DNA of 5,093 nucleotides, taken from the NCBI GenBank assembly GCA_015487645.1, contig WFPH01000146.1, positions 1 through 5,093 on the forward strand. The letters are read 5' to 3'. This DNA is from Thermosulfurimonas sp. (lineage in GTDB: Bacteria > Desulfobacterota > Thermodesulfobacteria > Thermodesulfobacteriales > Thermodesulfobacteriaceae). The notes under the pieces were generated by a model that ran no database searches, was not told the origin of the DNA, and saw nothing but the letters and a program-made list of their open reading frames with translations. A program made the position numbers and the translations under genes. Shown here piece by piece: positions 4,416-5,093 of this stretch. The stretch's first letter is position 1; every line of letters begins with the position of its first letter.

Positions 4416-5093
4416 TCTCCTAATACTCCATTATTGTAGGTAGCATTACAGTCATGTGAGGTATCTGCATTATAAGCATCATCATAAGTAAAAGTGCTTT
4501 CTAGATTTCGCCTTCTGCAATTTGCATCTGTATAAACAGCTAAACAATCTCCTTGGTTAAGTACTACTGAGTTGAAAGAGAAACATGAAGAAGTCAACCA
4601 ACATATAATTCCTAATATGGTGCCTTTTTCATAATATCTTGTGTTCCCTACATTAGTTACAGTTATAGTATCTCCATAATTACAGGTTATAGCTTGTTGT
4701 TGCCCCTGTTGGGGATGTATAGTTAGCACCAAGGTTTTGGAAGCTATATTGTCATCTGGTCCGGAAGGATCGTTGTTATCCCTTACCCAGAAGGTGATAT
4801 AGTAGACTCTAGAGGAGGTAGGAGTGCCGTTTAGGGTAAAATTATCGCACTGAGGCCAGTTCTCTTCGGGTTCGGAGGAACAATTAGGAGAAGGTGCAAC
4901 CGTTCCGTTACAAAAAAAATCGAGTCCTTTATTATCCACATTATTCGGGTCCTCCACGCACCATCGGTATTTCCCATCAGAGGGAAAAGGCACCCCTCCC
5001 TCCGCGTAAACCGTGGCATTGTAAGATGATCCCACGAATCCGTAGGGAAGCTCGTTGTTAAGGATGCGTAATCTCTCCTCGGCATATTCGCAC
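4412..5093 (-). CDS. Secreted cysteine-rich protein with He_PIG-type Ig-like domain, probably pilin-related (5' end outside window)
   Basis: The frame is open to the right-hand edge, so the start is missing; the GTG at 5035 is inside a domain and is not a credible start. The visible part is 226 residues. Reading from the edge, CEYAEERLRI is followed by LPYGFVGSSYNATVYAEGGV, which fits the He_PIG putative Ig domain pattern (LPxGxVGxxYsatlxAxGG), continuing to about 4720 with a TLVLTIHP ending. A Gln-rich linker PQQGQQQ (4694-4714) leads to a C-terminal domain beginning ITCNYGDTITVTNVGNTRYY, with VVLNQGDCLAVYTD and a Cys-rich tail. Eleven cysteines are present, suggesting disulfides outside the cytoplasm. 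Desulfobacterota prepilin-like proteins often have such Ig-like plus Cys-containing C-termini, so a type IV pilin-like or other surface protein is likely, but the prepilin N-terminus cannot be seen. GC drops from about 55% (4981-5040) to about 33% (4441-4500). Confidence 0.72.
   Translation of the reverse strand, partial: CEYAEERLRILNNELPYGFVGSSYNATVYAEGGVPFPSDGKYRWCVEDPNNVDNKGLDFFCNGTVAPSPNCSSEPEENWPQCDNFTLNGTPTSSRVYYITFWVRDNNDPSGPDDNIASKTLVLTIHPQQGQQQAITCNYGDTITVTNVGNTRYYEKGTILGIICWLTSSCFSFNSVVLNQGDCLAVYTDANCRRRNLESTFTYDDAYNADTSHDCNATYNNGVLGD

Overview
The window is bacterial chromosomal DNA with a compact mosaic layout. Gene content and style (LivG/LivK-type transporter parts, PgpA, a coiled-coil nuclease-like protein, a cysteine-rich pilin-like protein with an Ig-like domain, GTG/TTG starts, lysine/arginine/glutamate-rich proteins) suggest a Gram-negative, possibly thermophilic, member of the Desulfobacterota/Thermodesulfobacteriota. 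That placement is an inference from protein flavour, not from a marker gene.

Layout. Bases 1-128 hold a leader with a short hairpin. 129-2092 (+) encode two parts of a branched-chain amino acid type ABC transporter: a LivG-like ATPase, then a secreted Peripla_BP_6 substrate-binding protein. No LivF ATPase lies between or after them. 2093-2419 is a non-coding junk zone. It holds a GC-rich perfect inverted repeat beside a possible IS/MITE terminus, then a 130-bp scar joining the last 11 codons of a toxin gene to the first 29-30 codons of pgpA. 2420-2987 (+) is an AT-rich two-gene toxin-antitoxin-type module (DUF433 antitoxin-like plus DUF5615 PIN-like), with overlapping genes. 2992-3462 (+) is full-length pgpA, starting at TTG 4 bp after the toxin stop. 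3475-4206 (+) encodes a heptad-repeat coiled-coil protein with a PD-(D/E)XK-like C-terminus. 4207-4411 has no convincing gene but is open on both strands. 4412-5093 (-) is the 3' part of a secreted, cysteine-rich, probably pilin-related gene that runs off the window.

The main result is a pair of 130-bp direct repeats (2217-2346 and 2951-3080, 127/130 identical by eye) flanking the toxin-antitoxin module. Each carries the toxin-tail/pgpA-head junction. The repeat period is 734 bp, so homologous recombination would delete or amplify the module while always leaving one intact pgpA. All three differences between the copies are synonymous third-position changes in pgpA codons. I find no wholly unknown system that I can defend. 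The unusual items are this repeat-bounded cassette, the livF-less transporter pair, the compositionally mosaic pilin-like protein and the unresolved 4207-4411 stretch.
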